Source of the DNA: Puccinia triticina
Lineage: Eukaryota > Basidiomycota > Pucciniomycetes > Pucciniales > Pucciniaceae
Length of the DNA stretch: 64,000 nt
NCBI RefSeq assembly: GCF_026914185.1
Contig: NC_070561.1
Coordinates: 1,922,001 to 1,986,000 of the forward strand
Direction: 5' to 3'
In this document: positions 23,254 through 34,481 of the stretch, piece after piece
Layout: the number at the start of each line of letters is the position of its first letter
How positions within the stretch are numbered: position 1 is the stretch's first letter
The notes under the pieces: model-generated
What the model was told of the DNA's origin: nothing
The model's database searches: none
What the model saw: the letters and a program-made list of their open reading frames with translations, nothing else
Translations under genes and position numbers: made by a program

Positions 23254-24726
23254 TCAACCGTAGGATGAGCTTGACGAGTAAGATTTTGCGACCATGACGG
23301 CTTTCGGCTGAACTACTTTCATTTGGTGCTGTTTGATCAATAGTATGACCTTCTGTGCAATTGCATCCACTGGCGCGCTTCTTTGGGTCGAGCGGGACTC
23401 TACATCAATTGATCGGTGATGCTTGAGCACTGGTTTTGTGCCACCTAGAGGTTGAAGGGCACCTTTGGCTTGCATAGTGTTGAAAACCTTCTGGGCCAAG
23501 GAATCTATGCCTGTTGAAGAAGAAAGTTACTGTTAATGTCATCACAACTATCGGAGTCTCGTCGTCATCAGACAAGAGCTTACTAGCTGAGGCCGGGCTT
23601 GAACCTCCTCCAACCACCTTGAGTTGCAGTGGCCGTGGACTTGAGGGTGTTTTCAAGGCAAAACAACCACCAAAGCGGAGCTTCCAGCCTGCGGGCATGA
23701 AGTGATTGTTCCAAGGGATTAGGAATGTTAAGCTCAGTGGAGTATAAAAGTGGATCATATTTACCGCATCGAATGCGCATCAAGCATTTGTCCTTGAAGA
23801 CACCACCTTGGCAGACCGCGGAGCTAGAAGAGTGTAATTGTGCACAAAAAGCTAGCTTTAATGACACTTCTAGCTTTCGCGGTTAGGGTGAAACAGAAGT
23901 GAGACTGACCTTGGCATTTGAAATTTGGCAGTATGATTGGTTCGGTCGCTTTGCCACATTCCTTGGATCCCTGGAGGATTGACTAAGGTTTTGCAGCGAT
24001 TCCACGAAGTAGCAGTACCACTCTGTCATTAAGTACCGCATGGCTTTAGTGTGACAAGTCCAACTTTTTTCTTAAGCAGCCAAGTCCCTCACTCACGGGA
24101 TCGAATTCGCATGTGCATGAGCCACCACCATCACGGTTTACTTGAAAGATCAGGGCCTCGAACGAGCCATCGGCGGCAGTTGTTGCAACGCCAGCTGCCT
24201 CGGCTGAATACCATATGCAAAAGCAACATAAGCATCGCACTGATGATGAAAAGGTTTGAGTGAGCTAGGTCAACCTTGCGCCATGTGCGATTTGATGTCC
24301 AGGCCTTTTGGCAAGGTGACGAGTTTCCCACAGGGATACTGGGGGTTAGCGACGTATTCAACGTGAGGAGTGAAGAAAACTGCATCCGCCCCAGCCTGAA
24401 GCAAATTCCCATCTTGTTATGAGCTGACTGATATACCATCAGAGGAAAAAAGGGAAGCAAAGAACGAACGTCGCCCGGTTGACCAACAGCCCATGGATAT
24501 CGGCCGTGTAGATCCTGATGAGTCAAAATGCAGAAGTGTCGAAATTAATATCTTCAAATCAAATCCAGAGTGCGAGAACAAAACATACAACCCCAAAGCC
24601 GTGGCTTTTAGGTCCAGGTGCGCTGAGGGTGGAGGCCACAGTGACTATTTTACAATGCCCGAGTACAGGTTGCAGGAAAATGGCGACGCCCAAGAGTGGA
24701 GCCAACAGCTTCGAGGCAGAAATCAT
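23254..24726 (-). CDS. Secreted Egh16-like protein
   Basis: Eight minus-strand exons join in phase to 314 codons: 24726-24589, 24514-24470, 24395-24275, 24203-24097, 24022-23910, 23823-23765, 23688-23584, 23510-23254. The first exon gives a signal peptide (MISASKLLAPLLGVAIFLQP) cleaved before His24. Then come PKSHGFGV, AGADAVFFTPHVEYV with a Cys in PQYPCGKL, the block QVNRDGGGSCTCEFDP, NPPGIQGMW, CQGG...CLMRIRC and WKLRFGGCF. This order and Cys pattern fit the Egh16/gEgh16 family (fungal secreted proteins, some expressed during plant infection; function not established). The tail is Ser/Lys-rich and variable. All introns are GT-AG, 60-80 nt. The family call rests on motif layout; no stop or frameshift is present. 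Confidence 0.8.
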
Positions 24727-25026
24727 GATGTCGGAGGAGGAGGCGGAAAGAATGTGGAGGGACTGTGGGTGCGACCGGTTGAGCCGGTAATCAAAGAAGG
24801 TAACCACGGACAAGAGCGCTTGGGACTTGAGGAACTTGAGGTTTATGAAAATCTGGAGCTGAGTCTCAGACTGAATGCAAGCGTGGAAGATATGTGGGCG
24901 AAAGTAGCGCAAAGAGACGCAAAGGGAAGCCGTTAAGTAAAAAGTTAGTATATTGACACAGACAATCGTGAGGAAATGTTGGGCACTGGGTTTGATCTTT
25001 GAATCAATGCCCATACGACAGGCACG

Positions 25027-25035
25027 CCTTTTATA
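25027..25035 (-). promoter_or_regulatory. TATA box, possibly of the Egh16-like gene
   Basis: The minus strand reads TATAAAAGG about 300 bp upstream of the start codon at 24726. It is the only good TATA match in the divergent interval on that strand; a leader of ~270 nt, possibly with an intron, would follow. Confidence 0.35.
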
Positions 25036-25873
25036 TTACACAATACCAACACAGTCGCGAGCGAGCTCAATCAGCGACAATGCCCAATGACGATGGGTTT
25101 AAGGGTTAAAACTCCCATTCGGCTGAGATGAGAGGAGATGGTGGATAAAATTAAAACACACTTTCGCCAACTCTCTCATACGTACCCCGTACCTTGATCA
25201 CGACCGTGCGAATACAATTCGGAGTCAAGATGTGGATGTAACAGCTCATGTGCTCTGGTTCTCGCCTGATGAGACTCATGCGTGCCCGATACGGCGCGGC
25301 TTGTCGTTAGATCCGTTATCTACTTGGCTCAAAGGGGTCATACGTGCTGGTTAACAGTGCAGTGGGGGGCAACATGTTGTGTGATGATGATATCCGGATA
25401 TGCTACTTTGGGGGGTAAGCGGCCTTCGTGGCTGACTACGTAGGTTAGCGCACACTGTAGATTTCCCTTATGAACCAACAGGAAGCTGATTGCGAAAGCG
25501 CTGGTCCTGAAGTTTTAGTGTAAACTTCTATGTGTGGCAAATTAGACTGAGCGAGTCTGCGAAAGGACGGGTGATGTCTGATCGGCAGTCTCTTCGTGAC
25601 CATATTTGTACCAGACAAACGTCCACTCCACCCTGCAGAGTCTCCACAGGGAGCGGCATCGATAACATTGAGAGCATACGTAGACAGCTCAAGAGTCAAG
25701 AGGCTAAAAGGGCTGAAAAACCGACTTCAGCATCGAGAGTTGGGGGGTCGGGGGCTGGAATATCCGACACCAGGAACCGATAAAGCCGGATATCCCCGAT
25801 CAGGGGAAGTTGCAAGATCCATCCAACACAGCTTTCGAATTTGTACACCGCCCTCAACGATTTCACTTCTCCC
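25036..25873. other. Divergent intergenic region
   Basis: Upstream region shared by the leftward Egh16-like gene and the rightward DUF4604 gene. Frames at 25445-25783 overlap on both strands and have no recognisable domain. No element ends seen. Confidence 0.4.
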
Positions 25874-26850
25874 ATGGCACCTCGTTCAAACGATCGCAAA
25901 CCTCATCAATTTCGAAGTGAGTAGTTCTGAACACAGCCACAAGCATGATAATCTCAGAAGCAAAAGGCACCCTGCTTGTCCTACAACGAAAAGACTAATC
26001 ACACAGGATGGCGTTCAGACAAACCAAGCAGATCTCATTATTGAACATGTCCCTCGCTCTCGTCTCCACCACCAGATTTGACATTCACCGATCATCGGCC
26101 CAAGTTCCTGGCGAACATCGATGCAGCGTTGAGAGGGACAAGAGTTGACGATGAACAAGGTCTTCCCAGCTTGAGAAGACGGCGTGGCGGAGACGATGAA
26201 GGTGACTACGAGGAGACCGAGATCTTGGATCCATCTCGGCCAGCCATACCGGTCAGGCCCCGGGAGATCAATCGTGATGATGATGAGGATGACGAGCAAC
26301 CACAGGTCGTGGAAGAAACTGATTTATCCGGTATGGGTCGTCTGTCTGATGAAGACGAGGAACCGGACGAAGATTCGCCTGAGGTAGTCGTTCTGAAAGA
26401 AGGCAAACACTTGACCAAGGAGGAATTTGAGGCTGAAAAGATAAGACGTAAGTGAAAAACGATAGTCAACTGGCATCAACAATTAATATCTTGAGGTTGA
26501 ACAACGATTATTTTCGGTTAGTTCGCGATCACCCTGATACTCCATCTTCGCTACCTACCTCATCCCGTGCAAGTATCAAGCCGTCCTTGACGTTCTCGTC
26601 CAGCAACAAACCGGCAGCATCCACGGGCAAGCGGAAAGGTACGGCCATTGACGACAGTGATAATTGTCCGGGGGTCAACGACGGATGGTCGGAGTTGGTC
26701 AAACGGACTAAAGGGGAAAAATCCGCCCTGGTCTCAACGATCAAGGAGGAAAGAGAGCTCGCCGAAAAAGCTTCGCTGACTAAGAAGCAGAAGAAGATTG
26801 AGCTCAAGGCAAAGAACAAGAAGGCCAAGAGCCTCATGTCATTTTCTTGA
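25874..26850 (+). CDS. DUF4604 / KIAA1143-type protein
   Basis: Three exons, 25874-25916, 26076-26447 and 26522-26850, join in phase to 247 codons. The short first exon ends MAPRSND...QFR and the next begins LTFTDHRPKFLANID. The middle is acidic; PEVVVLKEGKHLTKEE matches the conserved PxVVVLKxGDL block of KIAA1143 and its fungal DUF4604 relatives. The C-terminus is a Lys-rich coiled coil ending SLMSFS, as in the family (ending SLLSF). The function of the family is unknown; the low complexity suggests a nuclear, disordered protein (inference). It is head-to-head with the Egh16-like gene and 0.5 kb before the Sua5 gene. Confidence 0.75.
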
Positions 26851-26939
26851 GCCTCCCCCTATTGCTTCCCCCAACCCAGGCATCCGCTTCATGAGACATG
26901 TACTGCTTCACTTTGTCTGCCATGTACAATTATATCGCA

Positions 26940-27323
26940 TCAAACCTCCACATTTTCTGGCTCGTCGAGCCCGTATCTATTACGAGCAGGCTGGGGAACT
27001 AGGATGACATCTGCATTCCAGTCAGCTACTTGGAGCATGCGGTAAGCTGCGATGAAGCCATGCCAACTGTAGAGCCAACAGGGACCGTCTGCGAGACACC
27101 GGGCCTCATCTATTTTATGTAACTTCTTTCCGCTTCCCTGTTGCCACTGTCTCTTGAGCTCTCTAAGCCTCCACCTCACCGACTGAAAATCCTGAGGAGT
27201 CTTCATGGGATGGATGTCCGTGTCGCGATATGCATTCGCATGGCGCATGCATTTCAATTTTTCATCTTCCCGGCAGGCTTGGAGCTGCAGCAGCAGCCCA
27301 GCCAGCTGGCCCCCACGAAACAA
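26940..27323 (-). CDS. Unassigned small frame, possible gene
   Basis: An uninterrupted minus-strand frame of about 127 codons lies between the DUF4604 and Sua5 genes. It is rich in Trp, Cys and Arg (WRLRELKRQW, GPCWLYSWHGFIAAYRM, YGLDEPENVEV), unlike typical shadow frames. It lacks an ATG at its left limit (first ATG at codon 26, MRHANAY), so an upstream exon would be needed. I do not recognise the family; it may equally be chance. Confidence 0.3.
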   Translation of the reverse strand: MFRGGQLAGLLLQLQACREDEKLKCMRHANAYRDTDIHPMKTPQDFQSVRWRLRELKRQWQQGSGKKLHKIDEARCLADGPCWLYSWHGFIAAYRMLQVADWNADVILVPQPARNRYGLDEPENVEV

Positions 27324-27354
27324 CGCTTCAGGACTCGTTGAAGCTCATCACACA

Positions 27355-28657
27355 ATGCAAGGCGTGCTCTGCGATTCGCCAGGTGGTTAGTAACATTCTA
27401 CTCAATATCCTCCCTCTCTTTGATAACACCAGGGATACATTGACTCATTCTACATGCTTCAACTATCCCTGAACGTCCACAGCTATTCAATCAGCTGCCG
27501 AAGTGATCCGATCCGAAGATGTCGTTGCTTTTCCGACCGAGACGGTTTATGGCCTAGGTGCTTCGGCACTCTCCTCGACGGCCGTCTCGAAGATCTTTAG
27601 AGCTAAGGGGAGACCATCAGATAATCCACTAATCGTTCACGTCTGTTCACTAGATCTCCTCAAAACATTCTTACCACCAGATTGGGCATTTCCAGCCACC
27701 TACGAAGCCTTGATCGAACGCTTTTGGCCTGGTCCTCTCACTCTTTTGGTGCCCACCACATCGCCCGCTCAACCCACCTCTCCGATCTCCAGCTTAGTCA
27801 CCTGCGGATTACCAACAGTGGCTGTGCGGATGCCGGCCCACCCCATCTCGAGAGCGCTGATTGCTGCCAGCGGCGTTCCGATCGCTGCACCATCGGCCAA
27901 TCTCAGTGGCCGACCCAGTCCGACGACCGCCGAACACGTCGCAAGAGACATGAAGACGAAGATTTCAATGATACTTGATGGGGGTCCATGTCAGGTTGGC
28001 GTTGAGAGCACGGTGGTCGATGGATTGAACCCGGACGGCCGACTGAGAATCCTCAGATTGGGTGGATTGAGCGTCGAAGACATCGAAGCTTGCTTGATTG
28101 GAGCCGGCCTTAGTCACTCTGATGGGACGCCAATCCTTGCCGGAGTTTACAATCGGGATTATCGCGACAAGGAGTTGGAGGTCAAGCCAACAACCCCGGG
28201 AATGAAGTACAAACACTACGCGCCCCATGCCAAGGTGGTTATCCTAGATCCAGTCTCGCCACCAAGCTCAAGCTCCGATGGACACCAATCACTCAGCGGG
28301 GTCAGCGAGCTGGTATCTGGATTGTGCGGGGACGATTCAGACAGTTCGAAAGGCTTGCGGATTGGGCTGATGCTCATCGACGACAGTCAGCTCCACAAAT
28401 CATTTATCAGATGTGAGAACTCGAAGACATACGACCATCACCAGTTTTGTTATTCGAACCTTGGACCAGAAACCCAACCAGTTATCAGCGCTCAACGTCT
28501 CTTTGCAGCTCTCAGGCATCTCGACGAAGACCTGCGAGTGGATATCATCTATGTCGAGCGTCTTGCCGAAGTAGGATTGGGCGCCACTGTCATGGAAAGG
28601 CTCAGGAAGGCCAGCGGTCAATCGTCTCTTGTATCCATCAGGGTATCCAATCCATAG
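27355..28657 (+). CDS. SUA5: Threonylcarbamoyl-AMP synthase Sua5/YrdC
   Basis: Makes threonylcarbamoyl-AMP from threonine, bicarbonate and ATP, the first step of tRNA t6A37 synthesis. The main exon 27483-28657 holds the YrdC domain (VAFPTETVYGLGA, KGRPSDNPLIVHV, FWPGPLTLL, AVRMPAHP, APSANLSGRPSPT, ILDGG..VGVESTVVD) and then the Sua5 domain (TPGMKYKHYAPHAKV ... RLFAALRHLDE...VERLAEVGLGATVMERLRKASG). A first exon is needed because the main exon starts in phase 2 after a CACAG acceptor; 27355-27382 (ATGCAAGG...CCAG) fits the phase but is provisional. About 401 residues in total, normal for the two-domain fungal enzyme. No stops. Confidence 0.92.
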
Positions 28658-29200
28658 GTGTAATGCTTGTAGTCATTTTTTTGGGTCACTTGGATTCCTC
28701 CTTTTGTTCACGATTTATCCTATTCAAGATGCAGGCTTTCGCGTCCTTTGATTCCCTTATTTCTCTTCTTGTTTTTTTTTTCAGCCCACAAACAATGAAG
28801 CATTCTTTTTTTGAGGAGAAAATGTGTATGAGGCATCTTCCAATGTCCTTCTTGATATTTTGTCGCTCCCATTTTCCTAGATAATCAAAACAATTTCATG
28901 TTGATTGGTTTCCTGCGAGTTGTTGTTGCAAGCTGCAATCCTTGGGAGTTGTTTAACCAAGAGATGAGATTTTAAACCCATTCCTCTTCGTCTCCAGGTG
29001 TAGAATCACACTACCAAGGAAGTTACGGGGCATTTCATGGTGAACATCCAAGTAAAAAGTCTTTAAACCAAGTGGATGGATGCTGAGTTTGGTGTCTTGA
29101 CTTATGTAAATGGAGCGCCGATGGACCTATGAACACCCTATCCACCCAGTAAAAGACTGCGCACGCAGATGCATTCGAGGCCTGTCGGTCACTGAGTTTT
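28658..29200. other. 3' flank of SUA5; no gene seen
   Basis: Contains the probable 3' untranslated region (T-rich to about 28800). No other feature recognised. Confidence 0.4.
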
Positions 29201-29301
29201 CCTAACTTAACACAAGTCCCTTCCTTCCGAGGAGGCGCCTAACTTAACACAAGTCCCTTCCTTCCGAGGAGGCGCGAAGCGCCTCCGAAGGAGGGACTTG
29301 A
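29201..29301. mobile_element. AAGTCCCT hairpin element with tandem arm
   Basis: A 37-bp sequence starting CCTAACTTAACACAAGTCCC is exactly duplicated (29201-29237, 29238-29274). The second copy folds with the following GCGCCTCCGAAGGAGGGACTTG into a hairpin of about 23 bp with a tiny loop. The same arm sequence recurs at 33795 and 35555. Confidence 0.6.
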
Positions 29302-29632
29302 ACATAATGTCCCAAATCTCGCGTGAGCGCAACCAGCCATTTGGCTGGGGAGGGCATTACAACCTCAATATCCCCCACAACCACCCAGATTCATGTCACG
29401 CCTCCTAGACCATTGAAAAGCTGGCCTTTTTTTGGTATCTGTACAGCCCTCAAAAGTCCACATACCCATAGCAGTTGGCAACTAGGGGGATGGATAAGTA
29501 TGACAGCTTTGAACAATCCGCCAAATTCAGGCCCAGATACAATCCCGGATAGATCCGGTCCTTAGTGCATGAATAGTATAAGGAATTGCACAAGTCATTT
29601 ATCATTACATAGCACAACCATTAGATCCAAAA

Positions 29633-30115
29633 TTGGCAATCTCAAGGAAGCCTCCTCCGATCGATCCGATAGACTGCTCGCCATCAAAAATTCAGATGCT
29701 GAAGCTCATGGAAGCTTCTGATAATTCCGCGGAAGGCTTTGGACAAGTTATCGAAATGATCATCAATCAAATCGGCCTAAAGCCAGAGGAGTTTTGCTCG
29801 CGAGTTCAGCTCATTGATGGAGACCTCAGGACATCTCAGAACTTCAACTCACTTCGGACGCTGCGCACCCCAAGCAATTTTCCTGATCACCGACTTCACA
29901 ACATCTCTTTTCAGCTGGGGGCTTCACACACCCTGTAGAACATTGCACAGAGTATCTTGACAGCACACTTCGGAGACCAAGAGCGATCAAATGATCTTGG
30001 CGCGTGGCAGTACTTGCATGCACTAGGAATCCCTCCGGAGAAGGCTATTGCTTCGCCTTTACGGATGGAGTGCTTAGAGTGTGATTTGCCGTCGGGATGC
30101 GTTTTGATTTTCTAG
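29633..30115 (+). pseudogene. DUF6589-type gene fragment
   Basis: The frame reads LKLMEASDNSAEGFGQVIEM, EEFCSRVQLIDGDLRTSQNF, PDHRLHNISFQLGASHTL, an in-frame TAG at 29936-29938 (TGG expected), then NIAQSILTAHFGD and LGAWQYLHALGIPPEKA. I recognise this as DUF6589, an uncharacterised and highly repeated basidiomycete family. Both ends of the domain are missing. Confidence 0.7.
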
Positions 30116-30470
30116 TCATCGTTGGCAGAGTTCAACTGTAAAAGTAGATTGTGCAGCCAATTTAAAATTTCCATCAAAATTGTATGTTTGTAAGTTGATA
30201 CTTGAAAAAAACCGTGAGACTCTGTCTGATCCGAAGAAATTATAATCCGGAGGGTCAACAAACTTCAATTCACCAAACCTGCAAATGCCCTTGCAAAAAA
30301 GTCTGCTGAGCAGGCTATTTATGGCCAAATTTTACCAAATAAAAGCCAGCAGATTCCCAAGATGGGCAGCTATAACCATGCCAAAAGGTGTTTGAAAAGG
30401 ATTTGTTGTTTAGTTGGAATTCTGTCTTGAGTTTATTTTTTATCATTTCCCTGCCAAACTTTGGCTGTCC
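30116..30470. other. No gene seen
   Basis: AT-rich sequence without recognisable frame or repeat ends. Confidence 0.35.
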
Positions 30471-30471
30471 T

Positions 30472-30600
30472 CAGGCCGCGGGTCTGACTTTACAAGTAAG
30501 CCTCTCCTTTGGAGAGCGTCCCTTTGGGACGCGGGGTCGCCCCCCCCCCCCCCCCCCCCCCAACCCTCTGATTGAGAGGCTTAGTTAAGCTCGTGAGTTT
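30472..30600. repeat. Hairpin repeat with 22-base C-run
   Basis: GTCTGACTTTACAAGTAAGCCTC is answered by GAGGCTTAGTTAAG, with an inner GCGTCCC/GGGACGC pair and a run of 22 C (30540-30561). It resembles the AAGTCCCT hairpin elements in its outer CTGACTT/TTAGTTAAG ends. The C-run length is likely to be unreliable in sequencing. Confidence 0.5.
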
Positions 30601-31019
30601 CCGTGGTATTTTCTTCAAATCCCACTCAAATCAATCCGGCTCAAATCCCCCCAAACCCCCAGCCAACTTTTAAGTCCCCAGTTCAGCACAACTCCACACC
30701 GGGCCTACTCCAAACAAAGAAAACAAACATACATACTTACTACACAACACAATTGGACAAGTCCGCACAACAAAAATTCTTGCCCTCACATTTCTTCTCT
30801 TGGGTGTTCCACCATTCATGACTCTTCTTGCATTGTCATGTTCAGTGTATTTTGATCAATTTTGTGTAGTGCCTTTTTGTATATATATAGTCAGAGAGTA
30901 AACCATCAATTTCCACACTGGTAATTCTTTTGAAATAAGCAGCTATAAAAATTCAGTAAACATATTGAACAAAGAGAAAAAAAATCAAAGAAAGTCAAAG
31001 GAAGCATAAGAAGGGGCTA

Positions 31020-32500
31020 CATGATGAGAAAGAGAAAGCTAGCTAAGTTTGCTATTGTCATCATCCGGCAAGGCATGCTCCACCGGGTTTACCACTGCAT
31101 TCATATCATTATCAACAGATTCACCATTGGAGTCTTGTTTGTTAAGCATGGTTTCCTCCAAAAGCAGATCAATGCTGGATTCTTGAGGTTGATTGTAACT
31201 GTTTTGTTTCAGAAATACTACCAACGCAAACCACTTGGCTGGCAATGTGTTCTGCTGCACAAAGCCTAATGCAAGAAAATCTTCAACTGCTGGTTCCCAC
31301 AATAGCAATAACTGTTTGTGCTTCTGTTGGGCTGATTCCAACTCCTTGCTCACAATTATGGTGTTCAAAGTTGGTTTGCATAATTTTATGCATGCATAAA
31401 TCATAAAATCATAAAAATATTTTGGTGAGGAGATTTTGTATTACATAATCAGACAGTCATATCCCCTGCAAAAAAGAATTTCTGATTTTATGATTTATGC
31501 ATGCATAAAATTATGCAAACCAACTTTGAACACCATAAATCTTCCTAGTGGGATATGTAACTTGACCCAACAAAGCTTCCAAAGTGCTATAAAGTTTGCT
31601 GTCAAGAGTGTCTAAAGAAAGGGTCAGCTTGAAACACAAAAGTAATGGAGGCTGGAAGAATGACAAACCAAATAGACATTGATCAATATGCTTTTTCAGC
31701 TCTTATCAAAGTTGAATTGCCCACAACAAACATCTGCCCAACTCAATTGCCAGCTGTGCTAGTTCCTCATTTGCACGGTCCAGCTGAAGTGTGGCATGCA
31801 TTCTGGTTCACACAGTGGGGTCCACGGCCCAAGGGTCTTTTGCCAAGCACAGATGACCGTCATTCCAGAACAGAATGTCCAGTTGAAGTTTGACAAATTC
31901 TTCATAGCCTATCACTTGGTTTTCCGGTTGACTAAGCTGATCGGGGGCATGGTTTTTCAGGTAATCTGTCCTGTGGTCACAAAATGTCTTGAGTATTTTG
32001 GTAACTGCCTTCTTCCAATGTGAAAGTGCTTCAAATATCTGCTCTTTCAAAACCGTTCCTAGTTGCTTGCCGCGTGTCTTGGAATTGTGTGGAGGTTGTA
32101 TCTCACTGATTTCAAAGGTGATGTAAGTTAAAGATCTTACCACTTTTTGTGATACCTTCTTGGCTCTCTCAGCTTCAAGGATCTCAGCATTTGAGTTGGC
32201 AATCTCTTCAGGCCAAATAAAAAAGGAATGATTTTCAACTGCCAAATAGTTTTTGGAAGCTTGCTTGTGGTGCCACCCCGGTGCTGAGTATTGACATCCA
32301 TGCATATGAATATTTGGTGGTTATCAGGTGGGAGCAAGGGAGTTTGGAGGTGATTGGTTGGATTGCTGGTTTCATTTATGTTTACTGGATTAGAGGTTGA
32401 CGGCTGCAGAAGATTATCTACACCAGGATATCCCAAGGAATCCTTGTGGATTCCCCGTAGTGCCCCTGCGCAAGGTTGGACCAGCAGCTGCTGGTCCATA
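31020..32500 (-). pseudogene. KDZ-type transposase remnant (CxC1-like)
   Basis: Minus-strand frames contain FICMDVNTQHR near 32300 (a D...QHR motif of the KDZ DDE core), ASKNYLAVENHSFFIWPEEI, then FWNDGHLCLAKDPWAVDPTV (near 31830), the block characteristic of Kyakuja-Dileera-Zisupton transposases of basidiomycetes, then SKLYSTLEALLGQVTYP and, beyond an inserted MITE, VSKELESAQQKHKQLLLLW. At least two frameshifts (near 32280 and 31800). The N-terminal cysteine cluster is absent. Confidence 0.75.
31357..31537. mobile_element. MITE, TATGGTGTTCAAA family, copy 2
   Basis: 181 bp with long arms: TATGGTGTTCAAAGTTGG, then TTTGCATAATTTTATGCATG and a matching inverse. AAT lies on both outer sides (or TA only). 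It interrupts the KDZ transposase remnant between TYPTRKI and VSKELES. Confidence 0.85.
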
Positions 32501-33086
32501 CGTTCACGTGTTCTCCACCAAATGGATCACGGGGGCACCTTTTGATGGCCCAAGGATTCCACGCATATTTACAGATATGTACCCATGTAATCCACGTGGC
32601 CATGTAGCCGGGCCTCAACAATGCAGCGGGAGAACAGCCTGTTAAAAACTAGTGCTAGTGGGGCTCAAATTCACATCCAGGCAGGGAGCGCAGATGTGAG
32701 GAAGTGCCACACAAGATCAGCCATTTCACATTGTTATCCTCTGCTTCTTTACACTACATCAACCCCCCAAACAATGGTTTGCAATCAGGTTTGTGAACAT
32801 TTTTTTTGTTTTGTTAAGTTTGTTTTTCAATTTTTTTTTCCTCCATTCAAAATCAAGTTTTCTTGGACTTTCAAAACCTCAGGACCAGCCTGAGGTGGTC
32901 CTGGCTGGAAGTAAGAAAATGCTGTGGAAACAATGTGAGCAATGAGCTGATGTGCTCTCCACATGTGCCAGGAAGGCACATCGTGGAACCGACGGGGAAA
33001 AGTGTGAAGCCCATTGGTTCCACGTGGAAAAAACCTGTTTTGTGGAACCAACGAGCTTCCCAAGGGGTTACCAAGCCAATCTTTGT
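32501..33086. other. Inverted-repeat-rich spacer
   Basis: Small palindromes (AATCCTTGTGGATTCC near 32440; CAGCAGCTGCTGG near 32490) and a TGGAACCGACGG motif at 32987 whose inverse is at about 33770. No gene recognised. The last pair may mark an outer element around 33087-33737. Confidence 0.35.
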
Positions 33087-33737
33087 AGGCATGGCAATTG
33101 GGCAGGTTCGGGCTGCCTGTGTTGGGCCGCAAAATAAATGGGTGGGTTGGGCCGGGTCAATTTTACTCAAAATGCTACCCGCCCCAAACCCGTTTGGCTA
33201 ACGGGCTGCCCAAGGGCTTCCATACCCGTTTGGCCCCTGGGCTACCTGTAGGCTACCCCCGGGCAGCCCGCGGGCCTCAGCTCATGAGGCCAAATTACAT
33301 AGTCACATTTCAGATTGCAGGGGGGCATAGGGGGCTCCCAGATGCCCCCTACACTTTACATAGACAGAGAAACAGAGAAATAAAAATGTAAATCACTTTG
33401 TGGCTGCTAGTTTGCTTGTGTTCATCCAGTCTTGAGGGTTAGGGTTTATTTTGTGACTCTGTTTGCGGATTCACTTTGATGTTGACATCCCCGGCGTTGG
33501 AACTAGCCATGTCGACAGGCCGCAAGAGGTCAAAGCATGGATGCGGTCACACAGTGGATGCCAATCTGGCAGATGGTGCCGCAGGTTCAAACAGACTCGT
33601 ATCCCCAGGGGCGCCCGTCAGGCTACCCAAGCCCACCCGGCTCTGGTCACAGGTCTGTTGGGTTGGGCCGACTTCACAAATTTCCCCAAAAGGCGACCCA
33701 AACCCGGCCGGGTTTGGGCGGCCCGATTGCCATGCCT
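33087..33737. mobile_element. Non-autonomous hAT element, 651 bp
   Basis: Ends AGGCATGGCAATTGGGC and inverted AGGCATGGCAATCGGGC, with GC-rich GGGCCG subterminal repeats as in the 2526 element. The flanking octamers ATCTTTGT and ACCTTTGT agree at 7 of 8 positions. No transposase frame. Confidence 0.75.
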
Positions 33738-33794
33738 ACCTTTGTCAGTTCCACGGATTACCCTCCTGTTGTCGGTTCCACAAGCGGGCGGGGC

Positions 33795-34420
33795 CTGACT
33801 TATCACAAGTCCCTTGCTTTGGAGGGCCCTGGTACAGCCTAGGCTGACGCAAAGCGCAACCTCCAAAGGAGGGACTTGCAGGTAAAGCCAAAAATTTGGC
33901 TTGAGAGCTTTCAGTGTTTTGGTGGGAGTTTTTCCCGCTCCCCTTTCAGGTGTCTTCACCTTCTGTATCCCTATTGCCTGTGGTGCCAGATTAAAGGCCT
34001 GATTTTTCTCTTTCTTTTGGTATCAATCACCAATTTTTCCCCCTTCACAAACTCCCTCCATCCCCCTTTGAAGTTTGTGATTTTTTTGTGTTTGACCAGA
34101 AGTGTGTATGTAAATTCCCATTCAAAAAGCTGGCCAAAAGCCATGATTTTCCTGAAGCTCCCACGCGGAAAAAAGCCAATAACTCATAAGCCTCCCATTG
34201 GGAATGGGAGATGTTTTGCATCGGGGTGCTCCGCACCCCCAGTCCCAGGAGGCTTTAGGCCCCGTTTGGAGCCAATATAATCCAGGCGATATATGAGTTT
34301 TTTTGCATGACATCCTATGTGACATCTGATCAGGTCCGCCAAAACTTGGTCAGATGTCACAAGTTTCCAGATTATATCGCGCAATTATATCGGCTCCAAA
34401 CGGGGCCTTAGTTAAGTCAG
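33795..34420. mobile_element. Small TIR element with AAGTCCCT hairpin, 626 bp
   Basis: Ends CTGACTTA(T)C and inverted CTGACTTAAC; perfect 8-bp duplication GGCGGGGC at 33787-33794 and 34421-34428. Just inside the left end is a hairpin CACAAGTCCCTTGCTTTGGAGG ... CCAAAGGAGGGACTTG. Contains no recognised gene and hosts a TTA-type MITE near its right end. Confidence 0.75.
34258..34407. mobile_element. PIF/Harbinger-like MITE, 150 bp
   Basis: Ends GGCCCCGTTTGGAGCC and its inverse, flanked by TTA at 34255-34257 and 34408-34410, the three-base target of PIF/Harbinger elements. A second arm GACATCTGA / TCAGATGTC lies inside. It is nested in the 33795-34420 element. Confidence 0.8.
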
Positions 34421-34481
34421 GGCGGGGCAGGAGGTACCCCCGCCATCAGTGCTGCCCTCGTCTGCCCAACACCAAAAATCA

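Noticed and set aside
30540..30561. 22-base C-run as a functional quadruplex site
   Set aside because: A homopolymer of this length at a hairpin repeat may be an assembly or sequencing artefact; nothing else supports a role.
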